A DNA stretch of 64,000 bases from Ruaniaceae bacterium KH17. Lineage in GTDB: Bacteria; Actinomycetota; Actinomycetes; Actinomycetales; Actinomycetaceae. Positions 50,822-59,153 of the stretch are shown piece after piece. The translations under genes were made by a program, and so were the position numbers. Numbering within the stretch: position 1 is the stretch's first letter; every line of letters starts with the position of its first letter. A model generated the notes under the pieces. That model was not told the origin of the DNA. It ran no database searches and saw nothing but the letters and a program-made list of their open reading frames with translations. The stretch is from the NCBI GenBank assembly GCA_900199505.1, contig FZQV01000013.1:1-64000 (forward strand), given 5' to 3'.

Positions 50822-52036
50822 CTATTGTTCCGCCTTTCTGCGTTTTCGGATGGCACGCCGCGTGGGGGCGTGGCCAATGATCCGGCCGGCAAGCTCGCGG
50901 ACACCCTTCATCGCCTTAGAATCGGGCACCGCCACGGCCAGCGGTTCAGCCATTCGCATCGCGGAATCGGCGGCCGCCGCATCGTGTGCGATCAGCACCG
51001 GATCGCCCTCCCCCGCGAGCCGCGCGAGCACCTCGCGCACCTGATGTGTGCTCCCCGTGCCGGTGGCGGAGCTGCGCAGCTTGTTGACGGCCACGTGATA
51101 GCGCCCCTCCACGCGTGGCGCGTCCACAAGCAGTGACACGAGCCGATACATCCCGACGGCGTCCGCCTCCCCAAGGATGACCACGTGATCGGCGGCGCCG
51201 AGCGCCGCGTGCTGGGCGGACCAACGGGTGGGCGCGAAGGCCGAGCCGTAATCGGAATCGTCGTCCTCCCAACCGCCGGCCACGTCCACCACGATCCAGT
51301 CGAACGCGGCGCGCGCCGCGTGGAGCACGTCCTCGACGGCGCGGCCGGGAACCTCCCGCCAGCGGTCTGGGCGAGTCAGGCCGGTGAGCACCCGAATCCT
51401 GCCCGCCGTGGCCGCCGCGGCCTGAAGCGTTGTGGCATCAAGCCGCCCGTTGCTCGCGGCACGGCAGGCTGCGGCGATCCCCGAGGTCTCGTCCACAATG
51501 CCGAGTGCCTGTGCGAGCGAAGGCGCGATCGTGTCCGCATCCACCAGCAACACCGTGCCTTCGTAGGAGAGCTCCATGGCGAGCGCCGCAGCCATCGTGG
51601 TCCGCCCAGGTGCCCCATGCGGACCCCAGAGCGTCACCACCAGACCTGCGGGATCGCCGTCGGGCTCAGCTTCCGGAGGCGGGGGCACGAAATCGTCGAG
51701 ATCGAGCCGCTCGATCGCCTCGACCACAGCGGCGCCGCCCGCTGCCGCATCCGTCACGGCGTCACAGCGTAGCGCCGCCACCCGCTCGATGTCCTCGCTC
51801 TGGGCGATCCCGACGACGCTCACCCCCATCGCATGGAGCCGATCGATCACGGTGTGGTCGATCCCGAAGAAGGACGCCGAGACCACGGCAACCGTTCCGA
51901 CACGGGCGCCCGCCGCAGCGAGGAGCTCGGCCACGTCCGCGCAGCGCCGCTCCACCGTGAGCCCGGGCGCCTTGGAGAGATGCGCGACCACGTCCGGCTC
52001 GAGATCGCCGAACACCGCAACGAGAACTCCATGCAT
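50822..52036 (-). CDS. CpaE/MinD-like P-loop ATPase
   Basis: A 404-residue protein. Residues about 1-115 resemble a receiver-like domain without a clear phospho-acceptor, as in CpaE. The ATPase domain has a deviant Walker A (GPHGAPGRTTMAAAL, about 137-151), LLVDADTIAPSLAQALG and WIVVDVAGG. Such proteins position pili or other surface machines. No Tad/Flp pilus genes lie nearby. It begins 1 nt after the SAF-domain gene's stop, so the two are coupled. Confidence 0.75.
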   Translation of the reverse strand: MHGVLVAVFGDLEPDVVAHLSKAPGLTVERRCADVAELLAAAGARVGTVAVVSASFFGIDHTVIDRLHAMGVSVVGIAQSEDIERVAALRCDAVTDAAAGGAAVVEAIERLDLDDFVPPPPEAEPDGDPAGLVVTLWGPHGAPGRTTMAAALAMELSYEGTVLLVDADTIAPSLAQALGIVDETSGIAAACRAASNGRLDATTLQAAAATAGRIRVLTGLTRPDRWREVPGRAVEDVLHAARAAFDWIVVDVAGGWEDDDSDYGSAFAPTRWSAQHAALGAADHVVILGEADAVGMYRLVSLLVDAPRVEGRYHVAVNKLRSSATGTGSTHQVREVLARLAGEGDPVLIAHDAAAADSAMRMAEPLAVAVPDSKAMKGVRELAGRIIGHAPTRRAIRKRRKAEQ

Positions 52037-52037
52037 C

Positions 52038-52637
52038 TCAGCCGCCTCGCGGAACCACGACGAGATCGCCGTCGTCGGCCATCGCCGCGAGGAGCGCGGG
52101 GAGGCCGTCTGGCTCGATCAACACCTGCACTCCGCCGTATTGGGACGCGAGGAACGCGGAATCGGTGAGCACCCCCTGGACCAGGACGTCTTCGGCGACG
52201 ATCGTGGGCTCGCCCGGCTCCTCGCCGAAGCTTCCACCTGGCGTGTGCCAGATGTCCACGCGGCTGCCGGCCGCAGTGCCCTCAGGAATCGCGCTCGAGG
52301 AGGGGACCACCACGGTGCGGAGCTCGACGGCGTCGGTCACGGCGCTTGCGGGGACGAGTTCACCCTGCTGGATCACGCGGTCCGCGACTCCGTTCGGTTC
52401 GGCCTCCGCCGCAAGATAGAGCGGCGCGATCCCGGGATCGACCTCGACTACCGCCACCTTTCCCGCGAGCCGATCGCCGGGTGTGATCGCCTCGGTGGCG
52501 GCCCACACACCCACACGATCGGTGGCCGAGGAGACGATCCACCAGCCGAGCGCCACAGCGAGCGCCACCAGCACGATTCCTACGCCAAGCCGCGGATCGC
52601 GCCACGACGGCGGCCGAATACGTGTCTCCTCTGCCAT
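52038..52637 (-). CDS. SAF-domain membrane protein
   Basis: A 199-residue protein with one N-terminal TM helix (LGVGIVLVALAVALGWWIV, about 17-35) and an extracytoplasmic SAF domain (about 45-110, ATEAITPGDRLAGKVAV). SAF domains occur in CpaB/RcpC pilus assembly and FlgA-like proteins. GGGAGGCAGC precedes the ATG. It is followed directly by the CpaE-like ATPase, suggesting a small membrane complex of unknown purpose. Confidence 0.8.
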   Translation of the reverse strand: MAEETRIRPPSWRDPRLGVGIVLVALAVALGWWIVSSATDRVGVWAATEAITPGDRLAGKVAVVEVDPGIAPLYLAAEAEPNGVADRVIQQGELVPASAVTDAVELRTVVVPSSSAIPEGTAAGSRVDIWHTPGGSFGEEPGEPTIVAEDVLVQGVLTDSAFLASQYGGVQVLIEPDGLPALLAAMADDGDLVVVPRGG

Positions 52638-52722
52638 GCTGCCTCCCTGCCGGTGTGGGGTTGGGTAACCCCGTGCGGGCTAGTCTGCCTGAATCTCGCG
52701 GCGAGCGGGAGAGTGAATTGAG

Positions 52723-52731
52723 TTATCCACA
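52723..52731 (+). promoter_or_regulatory. Perfect DnaA box
   Basis: TTATCCACA matches the DnaA-box consensus exactly, 54 bp upstream of the small HTH gene. I see no cluster of further boxes, so it is not an origin; a regulatory or chance occurrence is possible. Confidence 0.5.
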
Positions 52732-52784
52732 GGCTGAGAAGTTCCGGTTGCGTGCATTCTGTGGGTGCATGCCAGAATTGGTGC

Positions 52785-53009
52785 ATGGCCCAGCGCTTCT
52801 TATCTCTTGCCGATCTGTGCGAGGAGCTCGCGATCTCAATGGCGCAGGCGCGCGCGCTTGTGAAGACTGGGGAGCTGCCGGCGATTCAGGTGGGCGGGCG
52901 CAACCAGTGGCGCGTGGAGCGGACCGTGCTCGAGGAGTACATCGCGCAGAGATACCGCGAGAATCAGGAGCGCCTGAAGGACCCCGATCGCGATCCGGCC
53001 GACTCCTAA
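52785..53009 (+). CDS. Excisionase-type helix-turn-helix protein
   Basis: A 74-residue MerR/excisionase-like DNA-binding domain: LSLADLCEELAISMAQARAL, then VKTGELPAIQVGGRNQWRV, the wing pattern of the family. A charged tail ends the protein. CAGAAT (52773-52778) ends 6 nt before the ATG, so a leaderless start is likely. Such genes recur near the LysM/Rv3235/SecA locus of actinobacteria, so it is probably a chromosomal regulator, not a phage excisionase. Confidence 0.85.
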   Translation: MAQRFLSLADLCEELAISMAQARALVKTGELPAIQVGGRNQWRVERTVLEEYIAQRYRENQERLKDPDRDPADS

Positions 53010-53022
53010 ACCCGCCAATCGT

Positions 53023-53133
53023 GATCCTGCGTGGAGCGAAGCGGAATCGCAGGATCCAGGGACGCACGTTGGCTTCGACATGACCGCGTGGATTCTGCGA
53101 TTCCATTCGCTGCGCTCATTGCACCCAGTATGA
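53023..53133. repeat. Two CCTGCG-type palindromic repeats (copies C and D)
   Basis: Copy C (53023-53056) pairs GATCCTGCG with CGCAGGATC. Copy D (53090-53133) is diverged (GGATTCTGCGATTCC...CAGTATGAC). Both lie between convergent genes, where such hairpins may end transcripts from both sides. Confidence 0.65.
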
Positions 53134-53140
53134 CGTGCTA

Positions 53141-53638
53141 CTAATCGAACGCGGCGCGCGGGGCCCTCACATAGCTGAGCGCGGCGGTGGGGAGCACCAC
53201 GTCGCCGGTATCGGTGCGCAGCTCCAGGTGATCCGACGCGACTGCGAGGATCCGCCCCACCACCTCGTCCCCGCCAGCGGCGCACACCACCACGGCACCG
53301 GTGCGGGCGATCGCTCGCAACAGTGAGTTCAGCCGCTGCTCGATCCCGTCGACGGGCTTGCTGGCACCGAGCGCAGAGAGCCACGTGATCGCCACAAGCG
53401 GCACGAGGACGTCGCCGTCGGAGCGGTGAATCCGCACCCAATCGAGGCCAACGTCCGCAAGGGTCCCGGCGATGTCTACCCCGCCGGCACGCACGGCGAG
53501 TTGCCCGCCGGCCGCGGCACGGAGCCGATCCTGCAACGTCACAGAAACGCGTTCGGCCTCGACGAGTTCGGCAAGGTCGCCGTCGTCGGCCGCGCGCACC
53601 TCGAGATCCGCGAAGAGCCGGTCCCAGCGATCATCCAT
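53141..53638 (-). CDS. Hypothetical protein, conserved-looking
   Basis: A 165-residue protein opening MDDRWDRLFADLEVR with no membrane segment or signal. The C-terminal half has beta-rich repeats (LADVGLDWVRIHRSDGDVLV, AVASDHLELRTDTGDVVLP) like a duplicated barrel. I do not recognise a family. TAGATT ends 6 nt before the ATG at 53638, giving a predicted leaderless start; GTG at 53644 is an alternative. It is divergent from the LysM gene. Confidence 0.65.
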   Translation of the reverse strand: MDDRWDRLFADLEVRAADDGDLAELVEAERVSVTLQDRLRAAAGGQLAVRAGGVDIAGTLADVGLDWVRIHRSDGDVLVPLVAITWLSALGASKPVDGIEQRLNSLLRAIARTGAVVVCAAGGDEVVGRILAVASDHLELRTDTGDVVLPTAALSYVRAPRAAFD

Positions 53639-53735
53639 GCCCACAATCTACGCCGATACCTCTAGACACACCTGGGAAATGAGGGTAGAACTAACTTCAT
53701 CAAACTACATCAAACAAGATCAATGAGGTGTAACG

Positions 53736-54572
53736 ATGAGCATCACAGTCGTGCGAAAGCGGCTCCGCCGGCGCCACACATCTGCCGCGCGGCGGGCTCC
53801 GCGCGTTCGTCAGGGCGCGATAGCGCTCCCCACCCTCGCGGTTTCCGTCGCAGCCTCGTACGGCTTGGCCCGCGCCACGATTGCCGTGACTCGGTCTGCC
53901 GCGTGGTGGCGGCCCGACGACGCCGTTGCCGCCGGACTGTTCGGCCTTGGCACGCTGATCGCGGGTTGGTATGCGCTCACGGCTCTGGCGCTTCTTCTCT
54001 CGGCGGTCGCATCTGCGGATCTTGGTGTCCGGCGCTGGGGTGCGCCGCTCTTGCGCACGCTCAGCGTGAGCGCGGGTTCGGTGGCGCTTGCCGTGGGCAC
54101 GCCCGTCCTCGCACTGGCCTCGACTCCCCCGGAGGCACCGCCCGTCAGCCAGGATCTGGCGTGGGGTGCGGCACCCGTGCCACTCGGACTCGACTCCCCC
54201 ACGGCACTAGAGGCGCTCTTTGCGCCCACAGAGCCGGAGCCGCTCGCCGAGTCGGCCGTACTGCCCGGACCGGCCGTCGGCGAGCTGGCCCCGCCGCCCG
54301 AGCTCGCTACCGTGGAACTCACCGCCACCGATGTTGGCGCGGTGGAGGGCCACACTCCGAAGGAGGAGAACGCCGTCGGGCAGGAGAAGGTACACGTCGT
54401 CACGCGAGGCGAATCGCTGTGGGCGATTGCGGCGGCAGAGAGTCCGGGTGCCACGAACGCCTGGATCGCGCAGCGTGTGGCCGAATATGTGCACGCGAAC
54501 CCGAGCGTGCAGTCGAACCCGGACCTGATCGTTCCAGGCCAGCGGCTCGAGATTCCGGAGGCGACGCCATGA
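53736..54572 (+). CDS. LysM-domain membrane protein
   Basis: A 278-residue protein. An Arg-rich cytoplasmic start is followed by up to three TM segments (about 27-50, 64-90, 108-130), an Ala/Pro/Glu-rich stretch (about 131-220) and one LysM domain (about 221-275, VVTRGESLWAIAAAE through PDLIVPGQRLEIP) that binds peptidoglycan. GAGGTGTAACG precedes the ATG. The leader has 10-bp-phased repeats (CATCAAACTA, CATCAAACAA). The stop overlaps the next start (ATGA). Confidence 0.85.
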   Translation: MSITVVRKRLRRRHTSAARRAPRVRQGAIALPTLAVSVAASYGLARATIAVTRSAAWWRPDDAVAAGLFGLGTLIAGWYALTALALLLSAVASADLGVRRWGAPLLRTLSVSAGSVALAVGTPVLALASTPPEAPPVSQDLAWGAAPVPLGLDSPTALEALFAPTEPEPLAESAVLPGPAVGELAPPPELATVELTATDVGAVEGHTPKEENAVGQEKVHVVTRGESLWAIAAAESPGATNAWIAQRVAEYVHANPSVQSNPDLIVPGQRLEIPEATP

Positions 54573-55024
54573 GTGCGCTCCGCCAGGCCGATGCCTTCCA
54601 GCCCGTAGCTCAGCGGCTCCATTGGGATCCGGTGCGGTTCCGCGCGGTGAGCCTCGAGCCGATCTATGCCGAACCGCAGCCTGTGCGGATCCCTGAGCTA
54701 CCGGAGGCCGGGCCGTGGGTGGAGCAGATGGCGCGGGCATGCGTGGAGTGCCTGCTCGGGTTACGGCCCACCCATCAGCTCATCCGGTGGCTTGCGCCGG
54801 GAGTGTTCGAGGCGCTTGCCGCTCGGGTATCGGCGAACGCGCATCAGGCGAAGCCCAAGGGCATTCAGGCGATCCGGGCGCGCGAGGCGAACATCTACGA
54901 GGTGGACGATCGCACGCGCGAGGCGAACTGCACGGTGTTCGACGGCACGCGCTTTCGTGCGTGCGCCATGCGGGTTCGGGAGCACCGCGGCCGCTGGCTG
55001 ATCGTGGCCCTCGAAATCGGCTAA
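54569..55024 (+). CDS. Rv3235-family protein
   Basis: A 151-residue protein. The conserved region runs from WVEQMARACVECLLGLRPTH and QLIRWLAPGVFEAL to FRACAMRVREHRGRWLIVAL, matching the Rv3235 family found near secA in actinobacteria. Function is unknown. ATGA overlap with the LysM gene implies co-translation. Confidence 0.8.
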   Translation: MSALRQADAFQPVAQRLHWDPVRFRAVSLEPIYAEPQPVRIPELPEAGPWVEQMARACVECLLGLRPTHQLIRWLAPGVFEALAARVSANAHQAKPKGIQAIRAREANIYEVDDRTREANCTVFDGTRFRACAMRVREHRGRWLIVALEIG

Positions 55025-55123
55025 GACGCCACATGTTGCGCCCCCAGCCCGTTAACTCCGCGGTTGAGCGGGACGAGGGCGCACCAGACTGCGCCGGGTG
55101 CCACTCATCAGGCTGGTGCATCA

Positions 55124-55179
55124 GTTGTGGAGCAAATGACCGCCTAAACCGCAGAATAGACGGTCATTTGCTCCACAAC
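55124..55179. repeat. Long intergenic hairpin, CTAAAC-loop family
   Basis: Perfect 19-bp arms (GTTGTGGAGCAAATGACCG and its complement) around an 18-nt loop CCTAAACCGCAGAATAGA. It shares GTTGTGGAG / CTCCACAACCG ends and a CTAAAC core with 14364-14423, while the inner stem differs but still pairs. It lies directly before the serpin remnant. Confidence 0.8.
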
Positions 55180-55184
55180 CGGCC

Positions 55185-56021
55185 ATGACGTCCGTCAGGA
55201 TGGCAGTGGTTCCGGAAACGTACGCCGTGTGAACCAGAACAGAAGACATCGCACAATCCGGCGGCTTCGATGCCACCGTTAACACCACCGCTCTCGGCTC
55301 CGCCGAAGGCAAGGAAGTACTCGATGCCTGGGTACGCGAGCAGACCGAGGGCCTGATCGAGCAGTCCGCGATCCAGCCGGATCCGGAGTTGCAACTTGTG
55401 CTCCAGAACGCGTTGCTCTTCGCCGCGCGCTGGCAGCAATTGTTCCTGCCGGACCTCACCACCACGGAGGACTTCACACGGGCCGATGGCGACGCCGTCG
55501 GCGCCCAGATGATGAACGGCGAGTTCACTGTGGCTTACGGCGAGAAGGACGGCTACACCGCAATCGCCCTCCCCTACGCGAGCGATTTCACCGCCTTCTT
55601 CGTGCTCCCGCCCGAGGGCGATGCCCCCACTCCCGACGGCGTTCAGGCGGCCATCGCTGCGATCGGCGAGCAGGTCCGGGCAACCGTCCAGATCCCAAGC
55701 TTCGACCTGAAGGTCACCACGGATGTCAAGAGCTTTCTCGAAGCTCAGGGTGTCACGGCACTCTTCACCGATCCCGCCTCACTGAGTGGCATCGCCGAGG
55801 GCGCTCCCGTGGTCTCCGCGATCACGCAGCAGGCGCGGCTCATCGTGAACGAGTCCGGCACCGTGGGCGCAGCGCTCACCGAGATCGCGATGACGACGTC
55901 GCTGCCGCCGGAGCCCACGCACGAGTTCCGCGCGGACCGGCCGTTCACGATGATCGTGCAGCACAACGACACCGGCGTGCATCTGTTCTCCGCCTATATC
56001 GCGGATCCCACGGCCGAGTAG
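55185..56021 (+). pseudogene. N-terminally truncated serpin
   Basis: From about 55233 to the stop the frame encodes the C-terminal two thirds of a serpin: LDAWVREQTEGLIEQ, LVLQNALLFAARWQQ, the hinge region VNESGTVGAALTEI and the C-terminal signature FRADRPFTMIVQHNDTGVHL. About 100-130 N-terminal residues are missing. An in-frame TGA at 55230-55232 follows a short degenerate stretch starting at 55185. Serpins are rare in bacteria and inhibit proteases. Two hairpins of the same family flank it (55124-55179, 56057-56115). A product starting at TTG 55389 is possible but could not fold as a normal inhibitor. Confidence 0.85.
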
Positions 56022-56056
56022 GCGCGCGCCACATCCCCGCACACACCCCCTTCACC

Positions 56057-56115
56057 ACAATTTGCGTCTACGTCCTCCTAAACACGCTCGTTCGCGGGAC
56101 GGAGACACAATTTCT
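56057..56115. repeat. Long intergenic hairpin, CTAAAC-loop family (imperfect)
   Basis: Arms at 56057-56075 and 56097-56115 match at 15 of 19 positions around a loop containing CCTAAACACGC. It lies 35 bp past the serpin remnant and upstream of nadE. Confidence 0.6.
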
Positions 56116-56188
56116 AGCGAGGGGCACGCGCTGCTCGCATCGCGCGGTTCTCTCAACCAAGGGCGGCCGGAGCCGATAACCTTCAGTC

Positions 56189-58237
56189 ATGGAGTTTCGG
56201 AACGCCTATCGCCATGGGTTTGCCCGCGTCGCCGCCGCCACTGTGCCGGTGCGGATCGCCGATCCCGCCACGAATGCCGCGGCCGTCATCGCCGAGGCCC
56301 GCGCGCTTTCCGAGCAGTCGGTGGCCGTGGCGTTGTTCCCGGAGCTCGCCCTCACCGGCTACGCGATCGATGATCTGGTCCTGTCCGACGTCGTCCTGGA
56401 CGCCACCGAGGCCGCCGTCGAGTCGATCCGGGAGGCCAGCGCGGACCTGCTCCCCGTGATCGTGGTGGGCGCGCCGCTTCGGAAGGGCACGAGGCTCTTC
56501 AACTGCGCCGTGCTCATCCACCGCGGCGAGATCCTGGGTGTGGTGCCGAAATCGGCGTTGCCGAACTATCGCGAGTTCTATGAACGCCGCTGGTACGCTC
56601 CCGGCGACGATCAGCGCGGCGAGCACATCACCGTGGCCGGGCGAACCGTGCCGTTCGGCCCGGATCTCCTCATCGACGTCGTCGATGTCCCGGGGCTCAC
56701 GATCCACGCCGAGATCTGCGAGGACCTCTGGGTGCCGATCCCGCCCTCGTCCGAAGCCGCACTCGCGGGCGCCACGGTGCTCCTCAACCTTTCCGGCAGC
56801 CCCATCACGATCGGCAAGTCGGAGACCCGCCACTCGATCACGGGCGCACAATCGGCGCGCTGCCTCGCCGCCTACGCCTACGCCGCTGCGGGCACGGGCG
56901 AGTCCACGAACGATGTCTCGTGGGACGGCCAGACCATGCTCTACGAGTGTGGCGATCTCCTCGCCGAGACCGAGCGCTTCCCCGACGGCGCCCGGGCCTC
57001 GATCGCGGATATCGATCTGCAGCGCTTGCGTACGGAACGCCTACGCCAGGGCTCCTTCGACGACAACCGCCGCACGCACGCCACACGCGCCGCAGAGTTC
57101 CGCCGGATCGAGATCTCGCTCAACCCGCCCACGGGGCCAATCGGCCTGATCCGCGATGTCGCCCGCTTCCCCTTCGTGCCAAGCGACGCCGCGCACCTCG
57201 CCCAGGACTGCTACGAGGCCTTCAACATCCAGGTCTCCGGCCTGGTGCAGCGGATGCAGGCGATCGGCCTGCCCAAACTCGTGATCGGCGTCTCCGGTGG
57301 CCTGGATTCCACTCATGCACTACTCGTGTGCGCGCAGGCCTGTGCTCGCCTCGGGCTGCCCCGGGAGCACATCTTGGCCTTCACGATGCCCGGCTTCGCC
57401 ACGTCCGATCACACCAAGTCAAACGCCTGGGCGCTGGGCGAGGCACTCGGCGTCACGTTCGAGGAGATCGACATCCGACCCGCCGCGCGCGAACTTCTCG
57501 AGAAGATGGGTCACCCGTTCGCCGCGGGCGAGCCGGTCTATGACGTCACCTTCGAGAACGTGCAGGCGGGCCTGCGCACCGATTATCTCTTCCGCCTGGC
57601 AAACCAACGCGGCGGGATCGTCGTCGGGACTGGGGACCTCTCCGAGTTGGCGCTCGGCTGGTGCACCTACGGCGTCGGCGATCACATGTCGCACTACTCT
57701 GTGAACCCCGGCATCCCCAAGACCCTCATCCAGCACGTGATTCGCTGGGTGATCAGCTCCGGCGCAATGGGTGACGAGGCGAACGCCGTGCTGCAATCCG
57801 TGCTGGACACCGAGATCAGTCCCGAACTTGTCCCCGCGGGACAGGACGGCAAGGTGCAGTCCACCGAGCAGACCATCGGCCCGTATGCCTTACACGACTT
57901 CGCGCTGTTCCACACGCTTCGGTATGGCGCGGCGCCGTCGAAGATCGCGTTTATGGCGGAGCACGCATGGGCCGACGCCGCTCAGGGCAGTTGGCCCGAA
58001 GGGTTCCCCGAGGAGGGACGACCACGGTATGACCTCGCCGAGATCCGGACGTGGCTCGAGGTCTTCCTGAAGCGGTTCTTCGGCTTCTCGCAGTTCAAGC
58101 GCTCGGCCATCCCGAACGGGCCCAAGGTCAGCGCGGGCGGATCGCTCTCCCCACGCGGCGACTGGCGCGCCCCCTCGGACGGCAACGCGGACGCCTGGCT
58201 CGCCGAACTCGCCGCCGCGCTCGACGACGCCAGCTGA
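56189..58237 (+). CDS. nadE: Glutamine-dependent NAD+ synthetase
   Basis: A 682-residue two-domain enzyme making NAD+ from deamido-NAD+. The N-terminal nitrilase-type glutaminase has the triad E52 (FPELALTGY), K121 (VPKSALPNY) and C177 (HAEICEDLW). The C-terminal synthetase has the PP-loop SGGLDST near 371-377 and GTGDLSELALGWCTYG. Length and layout match the mycobacterial type. TAACCT ends 6 nt before the ATG, so a leaderless mRNA is predicted. Confidence 0.96.
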   Translation: MEFRNAYRHGFARVAAATVPVRIADPATNAAAVIAEARALSEQSVAVALFPELALTGYAIDDLVLSDVVLDATEAAVESIREASADLLPVIVVGAPLRKGTRLFNCAVLIHRGEILGVVPKSALPNYREFYERRWYAPGDDQRGEHITVAGRTVPFGPDLLIDVVDVPGLTIHAEICEDLWVPIPPSSEAALAGATVLLNLSGSPITIGKSETRHSITGAQSARCLAAYAYAAAGTGESTNDVSWDGQTMLYECGDLLAETERFPDGARASIADIDLQRLRTERLRQGSFDDNRRTHATRAAEFRRIEISLNPPTGPIGLIRDVARFPFVPSDAAHLAQDCYEAFNIQVSGLVQRMQAIGLPKLVIGVSGGLDSTHALLVCAQACARLGLPREHILAFTMPGFATSDHTKSNAWALGEALGVTFEEIDIRPAARELLEKMGHPFAAGEPVYDVTFENVQAGLRTDYLFRLANQRGGIVVGTGDLSELALGWCTYGVGDHMSHYSVNPGIPKTLIQHVIRWVISSGAMGDEANAVLQSVLDTEISPELVPAGQDGKVQSTEQTIGPYALHDFALFHTLRYGAAPSKIAFMAEHAWADAAQGSWPEGFPEEGRPRYDLAEIRTWLEVFLKRFFGFSQFKRSAIPNGPKVSAGGSLSPRGDWRAPSDGNADAWLAELAAALDDAS

Positions 58238-58535
58238 GGTCGCCCGCAGCCCCGCAGCCGGAATCTGAGCAGACTTCGACGCATTACGTGTTCTGTGTCG
58301 AGTCGTGCTCCGACAACAGCAGGGCACAAGAACGCACGGCGGTCTCGACTCCGTCGCTTCGCGACTTCAACCCACGAGAGTGACGGGCACGCCCAACCCG
58401 CTACTTCGCTCAACTTCCCGCACCTTCTGTCATCCTGCGGCCACGGAGTAGATCGCAGGATCCATGCTCGAGACACAGCCGAGCTCTGTTCCTAAGTTCC
58501 TCCGGTCTACGCCCTCCATGCAGAATGCCGAGTCA
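58238..58535. other. Intergenic region with one palindromic repeat (copy E)
   Basis: Between the convergent nadE and FMN reductase genes I see no gene. One CCTGCG-type hairpin lies at 58428-58463 (ATCCTGCG / CGCAGGAT). The rest shows no clear structure. Confidence 0.6.
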
Positions 58536-59153
58536 TCAGAGGCGTTTGAGGCGGGCCGTGATGTCCGAGACGTCGAAGTTGCCCATCGGGCCAGCCGCGG
58601 CCTCGCGATCGGCGACGGCCTCGGGAGCTTTCGCCGCTCCCCCGGCAGCCTGAACAAGCTCACGCGCGGCCTCGGTCACGCGCTCATTCACCGAACGCAC
58701 GGCGTCCCCTCGGCCACCCCAATCGGCGGTCGCCACGAACACGGTCGTGGGCAGCACCTGCGCCTTCAGGTACGAGAGCACCGGCCGCAGTGCGTAATCG
58801 AGCGCGAGAGAATGCCGCTGCGTGCCACCCGTGCCGAGCATCAGCACGGGCGCCCCGGCGAGCGTTCCCTCGGGAAGCACATCGAGGAACACCTTCAGTA
58901 GCCCAGCGAACGAGGCGTTCATGATGGACGTATGGACCACGACGCCGTCGGCCTGCGCCACGCGCTCGAACAGACCGAGCAGGCGCTCCGGAGCAAACGA
59001 GGTGAGCGCGCTCATCAGATCGGGAACGTAGTCCTTCAACGCAACGGTCTCGACCTGGACGCTCGGACCAGTAACCTCAAGTGCCTGAGCGATCTGCCGC
59101 ACCACGAGCGCGGACTGCTCGCCCATCCCGGCGGAGATCACGATCAGCTTCAC
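58536..59153 (-). CDS. NADPH-dependent FMN reductase (CE1759-like)
   Basis: A 205-residue flavodoxin-fold reductase with LIVISAGMGEQSALVVRQIA at the N-terminus and VVVHTSIMNASFAGLLKVFL. It should supply reduced flavin to the luciferase-like enzyme whose gene it overlaps by 4 nt (ATGA). The pairing of these two families is common in actinobacteria. The last 40 residues are Ala/Glu-rich and probably flexible. Confidence 0.88.
   Translation of the reverse strand: MKLIVISAGMGEQSALVVRQIAQALEVTGPSVQVETVALKDYVPDLMSALTSFAPERLLGLFERVAQADGVVVHTSIMNASFAGLLKVFLDVLPEGTLAGAPVLMLGTGGTQRHSLALDYALRPVLSYLKAQVLPTTVFVATADWGGRGDAVRSVNERVTEAARELVQAAGGAAKAPEAVADREAAAGPMGNFDVSDITARLKRL

Noticed and set aside
50822-52637. 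Tad/Flp pilus locus
   Set aside because: SAF and CpaE-like genes are present, but pilin, TadA ATPase and TadB/C-like genes are absent nearby.
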